Source: Acetobacteraceae bacterium
GTDB taxonomy: Bacteria > Pseudomonadota > Alphaproteobacteria > Acetobacterales > Acetobacteraceae
Assembly: GCA_019750475.1 (NCBI GenBank)
Contig: JAIEOO010000026.1
Span: 1-43,245 of the forward strand
DNA: 43,245 nt
Direction: 5' to 3'
The stretch's first letter is position 1, and every line of letters starts with the position of its first letter. Of the stretch, positions 24,313 through 35,834 are shown piece after piece. A program made the position numbers and the translations under genes. Below the pieces are notes generated by a model. It worked only from the letters and a program-made list of their open reading frames with translations, had not been told where the DNA came from and made no database searches.

Positions 24313-26214
24313 TCAACCCGTCAGCGCGCGGTCGGGCGCGGTGACGCAGTAGCGGCCGGGCCGACCTTCCTCCATCACGGCCTGCAACCCGATATCGGCG
24401 TAGACCCGCAGATAGGCCTCGCCCACGTCGTGGAAGGCGGGACGGACGCCGTTGCGCTCGCAGAGGTCGCGGAAGCGCCAGATGGCGGAGACGGCGTCGC
24501 GCGGGTCGCCGGCGGGGTCGCCCTCGGCCACCCAGCATTCCTCGCCCTGGCGGAACACGAGGCCCGCCTCCTCCCGCTCGCCGAGGAGGACGCCGTCCGC
24601 GGCCTCGGGGAGCGCGGCGCCCCAGGCGGCCAGGCGGGCGCGGGAGGCGTCGTCATAGGGCAGGGGGCGGATCTTCACCGGCCGGAGCAGCCGCGCCGTG
24701 CCGATGAGCAGCAGCACCGCCGTCAGCCCGACGGTGAAGCGCAGCTGGTTCGGGGCGGCCTCGCTCAGCACCACTTCCCACCAGGCGGCGTCCTGCACGC
24801 GGGTGTTGTAGGCGACGAGGGCGAGCGTCAGGCCGCAGAGCGTCACGGCGACGAGCGGCACCAGCATCTGCGAGGAGAGCGGCTGCGCGACGAGCCGGCT
24901 GTTGCGGTAGAAGGCGCCGCGCATGGTGGCGAGGATGCCGGCCACCAGCAGGAAGGCGCCCCAGGTCCACCAGGCCTCCTCGCGCAGGGCGGCGATCAGC
25001 GCGCCGTTCACCAGGAGGAAGAGCCCCATGCCCCAGGCGATGGTCAGGCGCCGCGCCAGTCCCCAGGACATCACGAGCAGGAGCGAGCCGACGACGGAGG
25101 CCGCGAACTGGCTCGCCAACGCCGCCTCGGTCCCGGCCCAGTCGGCCAGCACCGTGGGCCGCAGCGGCAGGGCGCCGAGGAAAATCAGCACCCCGCCCGC
25201 CAGCGCGAGGAGGCCCGACATGATCGGCACCTCAAGCGGCATGGCCCCGCGTCCCGCGCTGGTGAAGCGGGCGAAGACGTTGCGGCGCTGGCTCAGCTCG
25301 AACCCGGCGAAGAGGCCGCCCGCGATGAAGAGCGGCACGATGTAGTAGTAGAGGCGGAAGACGAGCAGCGCGCCCACCACCTCGGCCGCGCCCATGTAGG
25401 GCGAGAGGCCGAGCAGGATCGCGCCGTCGAACACGCCGATGCCGCCCGGCACGTGGGCGAGGATCCCCGCCGCGTAGGCCGCGAGGTAGATGCCGACGAA
25501 GCGGAGGAAGGTGAGGCCCTCGGCCGGCGGCAGCAGCACGTAGAAGATCGCGGCCGTCACCGCGACGTCGACGGTCGCGAGCACCGTCTGCGCCATCGCC
25601 ATGCGCACGCCAGGCAGCTCGACCTCGTGCCCGAAGACGCGGATCGAGCGGCGGAAGCGGCTCAGCAGCACGTAGCCGGTGACGATGCCGAAGAGCGGCA
25701 GGGAGAGCGCCTGCATCGCCCAGTGCGGCAGATGCGTGCCGGCCCAGGGCACGACCTCGGGCTCGATCAGCAGGACCGCGCCGGCCAGCGCCATGCCGCC
25801 GAGGCCGAAGGTGAGGGAGGTGAAGCCGATGACCTTCCCGATCTCGAGCGGCGTGTAGCCCCAGGCCGAATAGAGGCGGAACCGCACCGCCGCGCCCGAG
25901 ACGGCCGCGAAGCCGAGATTGTGCGCCAGCGAGTAGCCGCAGAAGGAGGCGAGCAGCGCCCGCCCCCAGGAGGAGGGCCGGCCCGCGTAGCTCGCGCCCA
26001 GCTTGTCGTAGACCGCCAGCACGAGATAGGCGGCGACCGTCAGCGCCGCGCCCCAGCCCAGCGCCGACCACGGAATCGCCGTCATGGCGCGGGACACGTC
26101 GGCGACCGAGAGGCTGCGGAACTCCCGCTGGACGACCCAGACGGCGCCGACGAGCAGCAGCAGTCCGAAGACCGTCGCCCCGTGCTTCCGCAGGAAGGGC
26201 AGGCTCTTTCTCAC
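24313..26214 (-). CDS. MprF-like lipid flippase with incomplete lysyl-transferase domain
   Basis: Homologue of MprF/LPG synthase, a membrane protein that adds lysine from Lys-tRNA to phosphatidylglycerol and flips the product outward. The 633 residues are mostly membrane segments up to about residue 515, including the flippase-domain stretches FCGYSLAHNLGFAAVSGAAV, HVPGGIGVFDGAILLGL and FRLYYYIVPLFIAGG. The cytosolic part that follows has WVAEGDPAGDPRDAVSAIWR and YLRVYADIGLQAV, the first GNAT-like half, then stops about 20 residues later; complete proteins run to about 840 residues. The second half with the transferase active site is missing, and the convergent gene starts at the next base. 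The start is GTG 26214, sharing GTGA with lysK. Confidence 0.85.
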   Translation of the reverse strand: MRKSLPFLRKHGATVFGLLLLVGAVWVVQREFRSLSVADVSRAMTAIPWSALGWGAALTVAAYLVLAVYDKLGASYAGRPSSWGRALLASFCGYSLAHNLGFAAVSGAAVRFRLYSAWGYTPLEIGKVIGFTSLTFGLGGMALAGAVLLIEPEVVPWAGTHLPHWAMQALSLPLFGIVTGYVLLSRFRRSIRVFGHEVELPGVRMAMAQTVLATVDVAVTAAIFYVLLPPAEGLTFLRFVGIYLAAYAAGILAHVPGGIGVFDGAILLGLSPYMGAAEVVGALLVFRLYYYIVPLFIAGGLFAGFELSQRRNVFARFTSAGRGAMPLEVPIMSGLLALAGGVLIFLGALPLRPTVLADWAGTEAALASQFAASVVGSLLLVMSWGLARRLTIAWGMGLFLLVNGALIAALREEAWWTWGAFLLVAGILATMRGAFYRNSRLVAQPLSSQMLVPLVAVTLCGLTLALVAYNTRVQDAAWWEVVLSEAAPNQLRFTVGLTAVLLLIGTARLLRPVKIRPLPYDDASRARLAAWGAALPEAADGVLLGEREEAGLVFRQGEECWVAEGDPAGDPRDAVSAIWRFRDLCERNGVRPAFHDVGEAYLRVYADIGLQAVMEEGRPGRYCVTAPDRALTG

Positions 26215-27836
26215 GCGGCCTGCGGCTCGCGCTTCAGGGCGTCCTCGATCAGGGAGACGGTTTCGTGGATGCCCATGACGGCGATGGTGCCGCCGAAGCG
26301 CGGCCCCTCGCTCTTGCCCAGCAGCACCTCGTAGAGGGCCTGGAACCAGGCGCGGCCGACGCCGTCGGAGCCGTCCTTTTTCTTCGTCACGAAGGGGCCG
26401 AAGCGGCCGGCGTCGTACACCGCGTCCTGCAAGGCCTTCTCGCGCTCGGCGCCGGCCGGCAGCGCCATGAGCGCGGCCTCGCGCTCGCGCAGCAGGGCGG
26501 CCAGCCGCCGCATGCCTTCGGCCTCCTCCGGCGTCGCGGCGCGGAAGCGGCGTTCCGGCGCGATCCAGTCGCGCCAATAGGCGCAGGCGTTCGTCACCAT
26601 CTGGGCCAGCAGCGGGTCCCCGGCCGGGGAGGCGCCCGGGTAGTACTTGGCGATGTAGGCCCAGAGCCGCGCCGGCTGGTCCGTGTTGGCGATGCCCGCG
26701 AGGTTCAGCAGCGTCGCGTAGCTGATGGCGGGCGGCGGCGCCGCGGGCGCGTGGCCGCCATGGATGTGCCAGGCGGGGTTCGCCGGGTCGGGCGCGGCGC
26801 GCAGCTTCTCGACGTTCGAGAGCCAGTCGTCCACCGCGCGCGGGATGACGCCCTTGTGCAGGCGCTTGGCGCTGCCGGGGGAGGGGAACATGAACTGCGC
26901 GAGGCTCTCGGGCGGACCGTAGTCGAGCCATTGCTCGATGGTCAGGCCGTTCCCCTTCGACTTGCTGATCTTCTGCCCGAGCTCGTCGTTGAACAGCTCG
27001 TAGGTCAGGGTGACGGGCGGCTCCCCGCCCAGCACCTGGCAGATGCGGGAGGAGAGCTTGACGCTGTCGATCAGGTCCTTGCCCGACATCTCGTAGTCCA
27101 CGCCGAGGGCGTACCAGCGCAGCGCCCAATCGGCCTTCCACTGCGCCTTGCAGTGGCCGCCCGTGATGCGCGTGCCGTGGCGCCGGCCCGTCTCGGGATC
27201 GGTCCAGACCAGCAGGTCCTCGCCCGGCCGCACCTCCTCCATCGGCACCTGCATCACCACGCCGGTCTCGGGGTGGATGGGCAGGAAGGGCGAGTAGGTG
27301 GCGCGGCGCTCGGCGCCGAGGGTGGGCAGGATGACGTCGCGCACGGCGTCGTGCAGCTCCGCCATGCGGAGCAGCGCCGCGTCGAACCGGCCGGAGCGGT
27401 AGTAATCCGTGCTGGACGCGAACTCGTATTCGAAGCCGAAGGCGTCGAGGAAGGCGCGCAGCCGCGCGTTGTTGTGCTCCCCGAAGGAGGGATGCGTGCC
27501 GAAGGGATCGGGCACGCGGGTGAGCGGCTGGCCGATGTGCCGGGCCAGCAGCTCCTTGTTGGGGACGTTGTCGGGCACCTTCCGCAGGCCGTCCATGTCG
27601 TCCGAGAAGGCGAGCAGCTTCGCCGGGAGCCCGGTCAGCCGCTCGAAGGCGCGGCGGACCCAGGTGGTGCGCGCCACCTCCCCGAAGGTGCCGATATGCG
27701 GCAGGCCGGAGGGGCCGTAGCCCGTCTCCAGCAGGGCGGCCGGTTTGCCCCTGGTTGCCAGCCGGTCGGCGATCTTGGCCGCTTCCTCGAAGGGCCAGGC
27801 GCGAACATTGCGGAGGGAGGGGTCGGGCGTGCTCAT
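26211..27836 (-). CDS. lysK: Lysyl-tRNA synthetase, class I
   Basis: Class I (archaeal-type) lysine-tRNA ligase that charges tRNA-Lys with lysine and ATP. It has 541 residues; the ATP-binding HIGH motif appears as PHIG (46-49) in YGPSGLPHIGTFGEV and KMSKS as KISKSKGNG, with DDMDGLRKVP and GGHCKAQWKADWALRW as further family segments. Class II LysS features are absent. Alphaproteobacteria commonly use this form. Its stop shares GTGA with the start of the mprF homologue, so the enzyme that makes Lys-tRNA is translationally coupled to a protein of the family that consumes Lys-tRNA. ATG at 27836. Confidence 0.95.
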   Translation of the reverse strand: MSTPDPSLRNVRAWPFEEAAKIADRLATRGKPAALLETGYGPSGLPHIGTFGEVARTTWVRRAFERLTGLPAKLLAFSDDMDGLRKVPDNVPNKELLARHIGQPLTRVPDPFGTHPSFGEHNNARLRAFLDAFGFEYEFASSTDYYRSGRFDAALLRMAELHDAVRDVILPTLGAERRATYSPFLPIHPETGVVMQVPMEEVRPGEDLLVWTDPETGRRHGTRITGGHCKAQWKADWALRWYALGVDYEMSGKDLIDSVKLSSRICQVLGGEPPVTLTYELFNDELGQKISKSKGNGLTIEQWLDYGPPESLAQFMFPSPGSAKRLHKGVIPRAVDDWLSNVEKLRAAPDPANPAWHIHGGHAPAAPPPAISYATLLNLAGIANTDQPARLWAYIAKYYPGASPAGDPLLAQMVTNACAYWRDWIAPERRFRAATPEEAEGMRRLAALLREREAALMALPAGAEREKALQDAVYDAGRFGPFVTKKKDGSDGVGRAWFQALYEVLLGKSEGPRFGGTIAVMGIHETVSLIEDALKREPQAA

Positions 27837-27950
27837 GGGCGGGAGGTGGGATGCCAGCGCGCCCCCCCTCGGTCAACGCGGCTTGTCACCCTGGGCGGGC
27901 GATGCGGGTGACGCTCCGGCGCAGGGCCGGTATGCAGGGCCGAGCCCGAG

Positions 27951-29621
27951 ATGACCCAGCCCGTCCCGCCGCCGCCTCTCCGCCCCCCGCTCGTGTGCAC
28001 GGCCTTCGCGGCGGAGTCCTACCCGGCGACGGGCGGCAAGGTGATGGGGCGGCAATCGGCCTCGACCGCCATCCTGCGCGCCTTCATCGAGCGCCTCGGG
28101 CCGGTGCAGGCCGCCTACCTCATGCTGGGCGAGCGCGAGGCCCCGGCCTTCGACCTGCTGGTGAAGCGCCTCGGCGGAACCCAGGCGCAATGCGTGCTGC
28201 CCCACGCCATCGAGGAGGTGGGGCGCTACGGCACGCTGTTCACCGGCGGGCCGGACCTCGCGCAGCTCGCGCGGCGGCGGGCCATGGCCGGGGCGGCGCG
28301 GCGCTTCTCGCTCTGCGGCATCACCCACACCCTGTCCTCGCTCGGCGCGACGGCGGCGATCGCCGCCTGGCCGGCCTCCGACGCGCAGCCCTGGGACGCG
28401 GTGATCTGCACCTCCGAGGCGGCGCGGGCCGTGGTGCGGCGCGTGCTGGAGGAGGAGCTGGCGCGTCTCGCCGCGCGGTTCGGGCCGCAGCGCCCGCCGC
28501 TGCCGGAGCTGCCGCTGATCCCGCTCGGCATCCACACGGCGAATTTCGCGCCCCGCCCCGGCGAGCGGGAGGCCGAGCGCGCCCGCCTCGGCCTCGGCGA
28601 GCGCGACGTGGCGGTGCTGTTCCACGGCCGGGTCTCGTTCCACGCCAAGGCGCATCACTGGCCGATGATGGCCGCCCTCGGCCGCGTGGCGCCGCGCATG
28701 CCCGCGGGGGCGCGGCTGCACCTGCTGATCGCGGGCTGGACCTCGAACGAGGGGCAGGAGCGCGCGGTGCGCGACTGCGCCGCCGCCCTCTGCCCCGACG
28801 TCGTGCTGCACCGGCTGCCCGGCGCCGAGCCCGAGGCGCCGCAGCCGGCCTTCTGGGCCGCGGCGGACATCGCGACGCTGCTGTCCGACAACATCCAGGA
28901 GAGCTTCGGCCTCGCGCCGCTCGAGGCGCTGGCGGCCGGGCTGCCGGTGGTCGCGAGCGACTGGGACGGGCTGAAGGAGACGGTCCGCCACGAGGAGGAC
29001 GGGTTCCGCGTCCCGACCAGCTTCCCGCCGCCGGGAACGGCGCCCGGCCTCGGCCTCGCCCACGCGAGCGGGGCGATGGATTACGACCACTTCGTCGGCC
29101 ATGCCGGGCAGCTCGCGGCGGTGGACGTGCCGGCGACGGCCGATGCCTTCGCCGCCCTCGCCCTCGATCCCGCGCGGCGGCGGGCCATGGGCGCGGCGGG
29201 CCAGGCCCGCGTGCGGCGGGAGTTCGACTGGGCGGCGATCGTCCCGCGCTACCTGGAGCTGTGGCGCGAGCTCGCGGCCCGGCGGGAGGCGGCGCCCGAG
29301 CCGCGCGGAACGCTGCCGCCGGACCCGACGCGGATCTTCGCCGGCTTCCCGACCGCGCCGCTGCGGCCCGACACGGTCCTGGCGCGCGATCCGGCGGCGC
29401 CGACGCTCCCCCTGCCGCAGGCGGCGGCGCTGCCCTCCGCCATGATCGGCGCCCCGCCGCCCCGGCGGCTGGCGCGGCTCGGGGCGCTGCTGGCCGCCAT
29501 GGGCGAGGCGGGCGCCTCCATCGAGACCGTGGCCCGGGCCCTGCCGGAGGCCGAGCGCGGCGCGGTGTGGGCCGACTGCGCCTGGCTGCTGAAGACCGGC
29601 TACGCCCGGCGGCTGGGGTGA
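27951..29621 (+). CDS. Glycosyltransferase, family 4 (GT-B fold)
   Basis: Probable glycan or glycolipid sugar transferase of 556 residues. The GT-B pattern is present: LVCTAFAAESYPATGGKVMG at the N-terminus, ICTSEAARAVVRRVL, LPLIPLGIHTANF at the linker, VAVLFHGRVSFHAKAHHWPM, and the donor-binding segment DNIQESFGLAPLEALAAGLP followed by VVASDWDGLKETVRHEEDGF, in which the GT4 EX7E-type motif lies. The C-terminal 90 or so residues (after RREFDWAAIVPRYLELWREL) are an extra Pro/Ala-rich tail. It is divergent from lysK with 114 bp between starts. The acceptor is unknown; the nearby rml and GT2 genes suggest envelope polysaccharide. Confidence 0.85.
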   Translation: MTQPVPPPPLRPPLVCTAFAAESYPATGGKVMGRQSASTAILRAFIERLGPVQAAYLMLGEREAPAFDLLVKRLGGTQAQCVLPHAIEEVGRYGTLFTGGPDLAQLARRRAMAGAARRFSLCGITHTLSSLGATAAIAAWPASDAQPWDAVICTSEAARAVVRRVLEEELARLAARFGPQRPPLPELPLIPLGIHTANFAPRPGEREAERARLGLGERDVAVLFHGRVSFHAKAHHWPMMAALGRVAPRMPAGARLHLLIAGWTSNEGQERAVRDCAAALCPDVVLHRLPGAEPEAPQPAFWAAADIATLLSDNIQESFGLAPLEALAAGLPVVASDWDGLKETVRHEEDGFRVPTSFPPPGTAPGLGLAHASGAMDYDHFVGHAGQLAAVDVPATADAFAALALDPARRRAMGAAGQARVRREFDWAAIVPRYLELWRELAARREAAPEPRGTLPPDPTRIFAGFPTAPLRPDTVLARDPAAPTLPLPQAAALPSAMIGAPPPRRLARLGALLAAMGEAGASIETVARALPEAERGAVWADCAWLLKTGYARRLG

Positions 29622-29725
29622 CGGCGCGCGGGTTGCGCTGACGCAAGGCAGCCGAACATGCTGTCATGGCATTGTCATCCTCGGCCAGCGGGCATCCAGC
29701 CCTGCGGCACGGAGGAGGTTCAGCC

Positions 29726-30148
29726 ATGCAGACCGATCGCCGCTCGATGGCGGAGATGGTGCGGAACCGCGAGCCGGTGACCGTGGAGGCGGGCGCCACC
29801 ATCCGCGCATGCTGCGCGCTGATGCACCGCCACCGGATCGGGGCGGTGCTGGTGGTCGAGGGCGGGCGCCTCGCCGGCATCTTCACCGGGCGGGACGCGG
29901 TGCGGGCGCTCGCCGAGGGGCTGTCGTCCGAGACGCCCGTGGCCTCGGTGATGACGATCCGGCCGGTCACGATTTCCGCGCGCGAGACGGCGCTCGACGC
30001 GCTGCGGACGCTGAACGATGCGGGCTTCCGGCACCTGCCCGTCGTCGAGGACGGGCGCATCCTCGGCATCGTCAGCCGCTACGATTTCCGCGCCTGCGAG
30101 CATGGCCGCCTCGACGAGGAGACGGGGTTCTTCGAGACGATGCGGTAG
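29726..30148 (+). CDS. Two-CBS-domain protein
   Basis: A 140-residue protein made almost wholly of a pair of CBS domains (about 8-65 and 72-130), which form a Bateman module that binds adenosyl ligands such as AMP, ATP or NAD. Typical marks are EPVTVEAGATIRACCALMHR, GAVLVVEGGRLAGIFTGRD, then ASVMTIRPVTISARETALDA and HLPVVEDGRILGIVSRYDF. No enzymatic domain is attached, so it is likely a stand-alone energy sensor or regulator. The ATG at 29726 follows GGAGGAGG. Its stop is four bases from the convergent GNAT gene. Confidence 0.9.
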   Translation: MQTDRRSMAEMVRNREPVTVEAGATIRACCALMHRHRIGAVLVVEGGRLAGIFTGRDAVRALAEGLSSETPVASVMTIRPVTISARETALDALRTLNDAGFRHLPVVEDGRILGIVSRYDFRACEHGRLDEETGFFETMR

Positions 30149-30151
30149 GGG

Positions 30152-30619
30152 CTACCCCTTCCGCATGAACAGCACGGGCATCGCGGCGCCGCCCGGCAGC
30201 TCCATCATCCCGGGGCGGTCGGCGACGTAGCCGAGCCGCTCGTAGAGCGGCACCGCGTTGAGATAGGCCCGCAGCACGAAGCGGGCCGCACCGGACCGCG
30301 CCTCGGCCGCACGGACCAGCGCCGAGGCGACGCCCTGGCGCGCCGCGCCGGGATGGACGAACACCTTGCGGATCCGCGCCGCCCCATCCTCCGTGGCGAT
30401 CCAGCCGGCCGAGCCGAGCAGGACGCCGTCCCGCTCCGCCACCCAGACATCGGAGCGCAGCACATCGGCCGCGTAGTCCGGCGCGGCGACGAGCGCGGCG
30501 TGGGCCGCGCCGATGGCGGCGCCATAGGCCGTGGCGAGGGCGGCGAAGGAGGCGTCGTGCAGCGCGCGCACCGCCGGCATCTCCTCGCGGTTCAGGGGCC
30601 TGATCGCGACCTCACTCAC
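30152..30619 (-). CDS. GNAT-family N-acetyltransferase
   Basis: Acetyl-CoA-dependent N-acetyltransferase of 155 residues. The central acetyl-CoA-binding strand and loop are RIRKVFVHPGAARQGVASAL (Q/R-x-x-G-x-G/A type), followed by LRAYLNAVPLYERLGYVAD, the usual C-terminal GNAT pattern. The N-terminus MSEVAIRPLNREEMPAVRAL is standard. The substrate is not predictable. The start is a GTG at 30619 that lies eight bases inside the end of the upstream glyoxalase-like gene, so it is the last gene of the long minus-strand operon that starts at glyQ. Confidence 0.88.
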   Translation of the reverse strand: MSEVAIRPLNREEMPAVRALHDASFAALATAYGAAIGAAHAALVAAPDYAADVLRSDVWVAERDGVLLGSAGWIATEDGAARIRKVFVHPGAARQGVASALVRAAEARSGAARFVLRAYLNAVPLYERLGYVADRPGMMELPGGAAMPVLFMRKG

Positions 30620-30935
30620 GGCCGCGCCCCGCGAACAGGATCAGGTCGCCGTCCGGGTCCTCGAGGAGGAAGGTCCGCGCGCCCCGGGCCTCGTCGCGCG
30701 GCGCCTGGCGGAAGGCGAGGCCCGCGGCCGCGAATTCCGCGACGAGCGGCCACGGGTCATCGAGGCTGATGACGGCAGCGAGCGCATCCCGTTCCCGCGC
30801 GCCGTCGCGCGCGACCTGGGCGGAGAAGGCGGGGTCGCCCCAGCCGAACGCCTCGGCGAAGCCGAGGCGCGCGGAGAAGCGGAGCGACGCCGCGAGATCG
30901 GCGACGAAGAGCTGCGGCTCCGCCGAGAGGGGCAC
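30612..30935 (-). CDS. Small glyoxalase/bleomycin-resistance (VOC) family protein, shortened
   Basis: Vicinal-oxygen-chelate fold protein of 107 residues. PLSAEPQLFVADLAASLRFS at the start and ARTFLLEDPDGDLILFAG at the end are typical of the family and include a metal-ligand-type position, but the middle is short: FSAQVARDGARERDALAAVI lacks the dozen or so residues that usually carry the ligand loop, and Ser replaces the family's usual Tyr. It could be a binding protein rather than an enzyme. The GTG at 30935 is 10 bp after the ppdK stop, and the stop overlaps the GNAT start by eight bases. Confidence 0.7.
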   Translation of the reverse strand: MPLSAEPQLFVADLAASLRFSARLGFAEAFGWGDPAFSAQVARDGARERDALAAVISLDDPWPLVAEFAAAGLAFRQAPRDEARGARTFLLEDPDGDLILFAGRGRE

Positions 30936-30945
30936 GGGCGGCCGG

Positions 30946-33618
<2,673 letters not shown>

Positions 33619-33632
33619 GGCTGGCTGGTTCC

Positions 33633-35834
33633 TCAGCTTTCGATCTTCGAGAGGTCTGCGACCTGGTCCATGGCAGAACGCAGGCGCGACAATAGCCGCA
33701 AACGATTCTGCCGGAGAGATGGTTCCGGGGAATTCACGATCACCTTCTCGAAGAAGGCGTCGAGCGGCGCGCGGAGGGTGGCCAGCGCCGCCATGGCGGC
33801 GGGGAAGTCCTCGGCGGCCAGCGAAACCTGAGCTTCCGCCTCGGCCTTGGCCAGGGCGGCGTTGAGGGCGATTTCCTCGGGCGCCTCCAGCCGGTCCGGC
33901 TCGACCGCCTGGTCGTGCGCCTTGCCGTCCTTCTTCTCCTCGATGCGGAGGATGTTCTGGGCGCGCTTGTAGGCGGCGAGCAGGTTGGCGCCCGTCTCCG
34001 ACTCGACCAGGGCCTTCAGCGCGTCGGCGCGGGCGAGGATGCGGAGCAGGTCGTCATCCTGGCCGATGGAGGCGGCGACGACGTCGTGCCGGGCGCCTTC
34101 GGCGCGGAGCTGGACGCGGAGGCGTTCGGTGAGGAAGTCGAGCACGGCTGCTTGGTTTGCCAGGAAGTCCGCCGCGAACTGCTCACGTCGCTCCAGTATG
34201 CCGCGGTCGAAGGTCTTATCGAGGACCTTTCGGATTGCCTCAAATTCCTCGTACGCGATGTCGGTTGGCAGGCGCCGCAGTGCATCAACTAGCTGATCGC
34301 TGAACTCTCCAAACAGGCGCTCTCCAATCACCTCAACCAACGTGGGCATCACTGCCTTGCGAATTGGCACCCGGAGAGCGTTCTCTCGAACAAGTCTTAT
34401 CACGCCAAGCGCTGCCCGCCGCAACGCATACGGGTCGCCGCTGCCGGTGGGCTTCTCACCTACCGCAAAGAAGCCGGCCAACTGGTCCAGCTTGTCCGCC
34501 AATGCCACGGCCACGGGCACCGGGTCGGTTGGTACGGTGTCGGCCGGGCCGACCGGGCGGTAGTGCTGCGCTATGGCGTCGGCGATGATGGGAGCGAGGC
34601 CTTGGACGCGGGCATAATGGCCGCCCATAATCCCCTGGAGCTCGGGAAACTCCCCCACCATGCCACTCGCTAGGTCTGCCTTCGCGAGACGCGCTGCCTG
34701 CGAAGCTACTTCGACGTCGGCGTCGACCATTGGTGCCAAGAATCGGGCAAGAAACTCGAGCCGCCTGACACGCTTTCCCTGGGTGCCGAGCTTCGCGTGG
34801 AAGACCACGCCGTCGAGCTTCGGCAGGAAGCTCTCCAGCGGTTGCTTGCGGTCCTGGTCCCAGAAGAACCGCGCGTCGGAGAGGCGCGCGCGCAGCACGC
34901 GCTCATTGCCCGCGACCAAGGCTGCCCCGCCATCCGAAGCGGCGATGTTGGCGACGAGGGCGAAGCGGTTCGCCGCGCGGCCATCGGGGTGCCGCAGCGC
35001 AAAATACCGCTGGTTCACCCGCATGGAGGTGCGCATCACCTCCGCCGGCAGGTCCATGAAGGCGTCGTCAATGCGGCCGAGCAGCGGCACCGGCCATTCG
35101 ACGAGGCCCGCGACCTCCGCCAGCAGGCCTTCGTCGGGCACCACCTCCAGCCCCTCGGCGGCGGCGAGCTTCGCGACACCCTCGCGGATCATCGCCGTGC
35201 GCTCGGCGGCGTCCACGATGACGAAGCGCTCGCGCAGCTTGGCGGCGTGGTCGGCGTAGCCCGTCACGGCGAAGGCGCCGGGGGCGTGGACGCGGTGGCC
35301 CTCGGTCAGCGCGTCGGCGACGATGCCGTGCGCGGCATCCTCCCCGCGGGCGAGGGCGACGGGCACCGGCTTGCCGTCGAAGACGCAGAGGATGCGCTGC
35401 AAGGGCCGCACCCAGAGGAACTGGCTGACGCCCCAGCGCATGGATTTCGGCCAGGGGAAGGACCACAGCAGTTCGGGCAGCTTCTGGGCCAGCAGCGCCT
35501 CGGCCGCGATGCGCTCCCCGGGCTTCACCAGCACGAGGAAGCCGTTCTGCTCGATCAGCTGTTCGCGCGTCGCGTTGTGCTTCTTGAGGAAGCCGGCCAG
35601 CGCCTGCTCCGGCGCGCCGAGGCGCGGGCCGCGTTCCTCCTTCGGCGCCGTCTCGGCGAAGGCGGCCATCTCGGCGACGAGGCCGAGGCGGCGGGGGCCG
35701 TGGAAGCCGCGCGGCGCGCCCTGGATGAGCGGCGCTAGCGCCTGCTGCGCCAGGCGGCACAGATCCTCCGCCGCGCGTGCCTGCATGCGCGCCGGGATTT
35801 CCTCGGTGAGGAGTTCGAGAAGGAGTTCAGTCAC
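33633..35834 (-). CDS. glyS: Glycyl-tRNA synthetase beta subunit
   Basis: Beta subunit of the alpha2beta2-type glycyl-tRNA synthetase, which binds tRNA-Gly and partners with GlyQ. The 733-residue protein starts MTELLLELLTEEIPARMQAR, the classical N-terminus, and contains LWSFPWPKSMRWG, NQRYFALRHPDG, SDARFFWDQDRK and GEFPELQGIMGGHYA, all conserved. The GTG start (35834) shares GTGA with the vapC stop. The stretch about 34150-34790 has clearly lower G+C (58-62% on three 60-base lines, against about 70% outside) and different codon choice while keeping the frame and conserved motifs, which suggests recombined DNA. ppdK follows 14 bp later. Confidence 0.95.
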   Translation of the reverse strand: MTELLLELLTEEIPARMQARAAEDLCRLAQQALAPLIQGAPRGFHGPRRLGLVAEMAAFAETAPKEERGPRLGAPEQALAGFLKKHNATREQLIEQNGFLVLVKPGERIAAEALLAQKLPELLWSFPWPKSMRWGVSQFLWVRPLQRILCVFDGKPVPVALARGEDAAHGIVADALTEGHRVHAPGAFAVTGYADHAAKLRERFVIVDAAERTAMIREGVAKLAAAEGLEVVPDEGLLAEVAGLVEWPVPLLGRIDDAFMDLPAEVMRTSMRVNQRYFALRHPDGRAANRFALVANIAASDGGAALVAGNERVLRARLSDARFFWDQDRKQPLESFLPKLDGVVFHAKLGTQGKRVRRLEFLARFLAPMVDADVEVASQAARLAKADLASGMVGEFPELQGIMGGHYARVQGLAPIIADAIAQHYRPVGPADTVPTDPVPVAVALADKLDQLAGFFAVGEKPTGSGDPYALRRAALGVIRLVRENALRVPIRKAVMPTLVEVIGERLFGEFSDQLVDALRRLPTDIAYEEFEAIRKVLDKTFDRGILERREQFAADFLANQAAVLDFLTERLRVQLRAEGARHDVVAASIGQDDDLLRILARADALKALVESETGANLLAAYKRAQNILRIEEKKDGKAHDQAVEPDRLEAPEEIALNAALAKAEAEAQVSLAAEDFPAAMAALATLRAPLDAFFEKVIVNSPEPSLRQNRLRLLSRLRSAMDQVADLSKIES

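Noticed and set aside
24313-27876. A single 1,187-codon frame that would fuse sequence upstream of and opposite lysK with MprF
   Set aside because: The first 550 or so codons are lysK read in the wrong frame. The GTG at 26214, overlapping the lysK stop, is the correct mprF start. The frame is not a LysX-like fusion.
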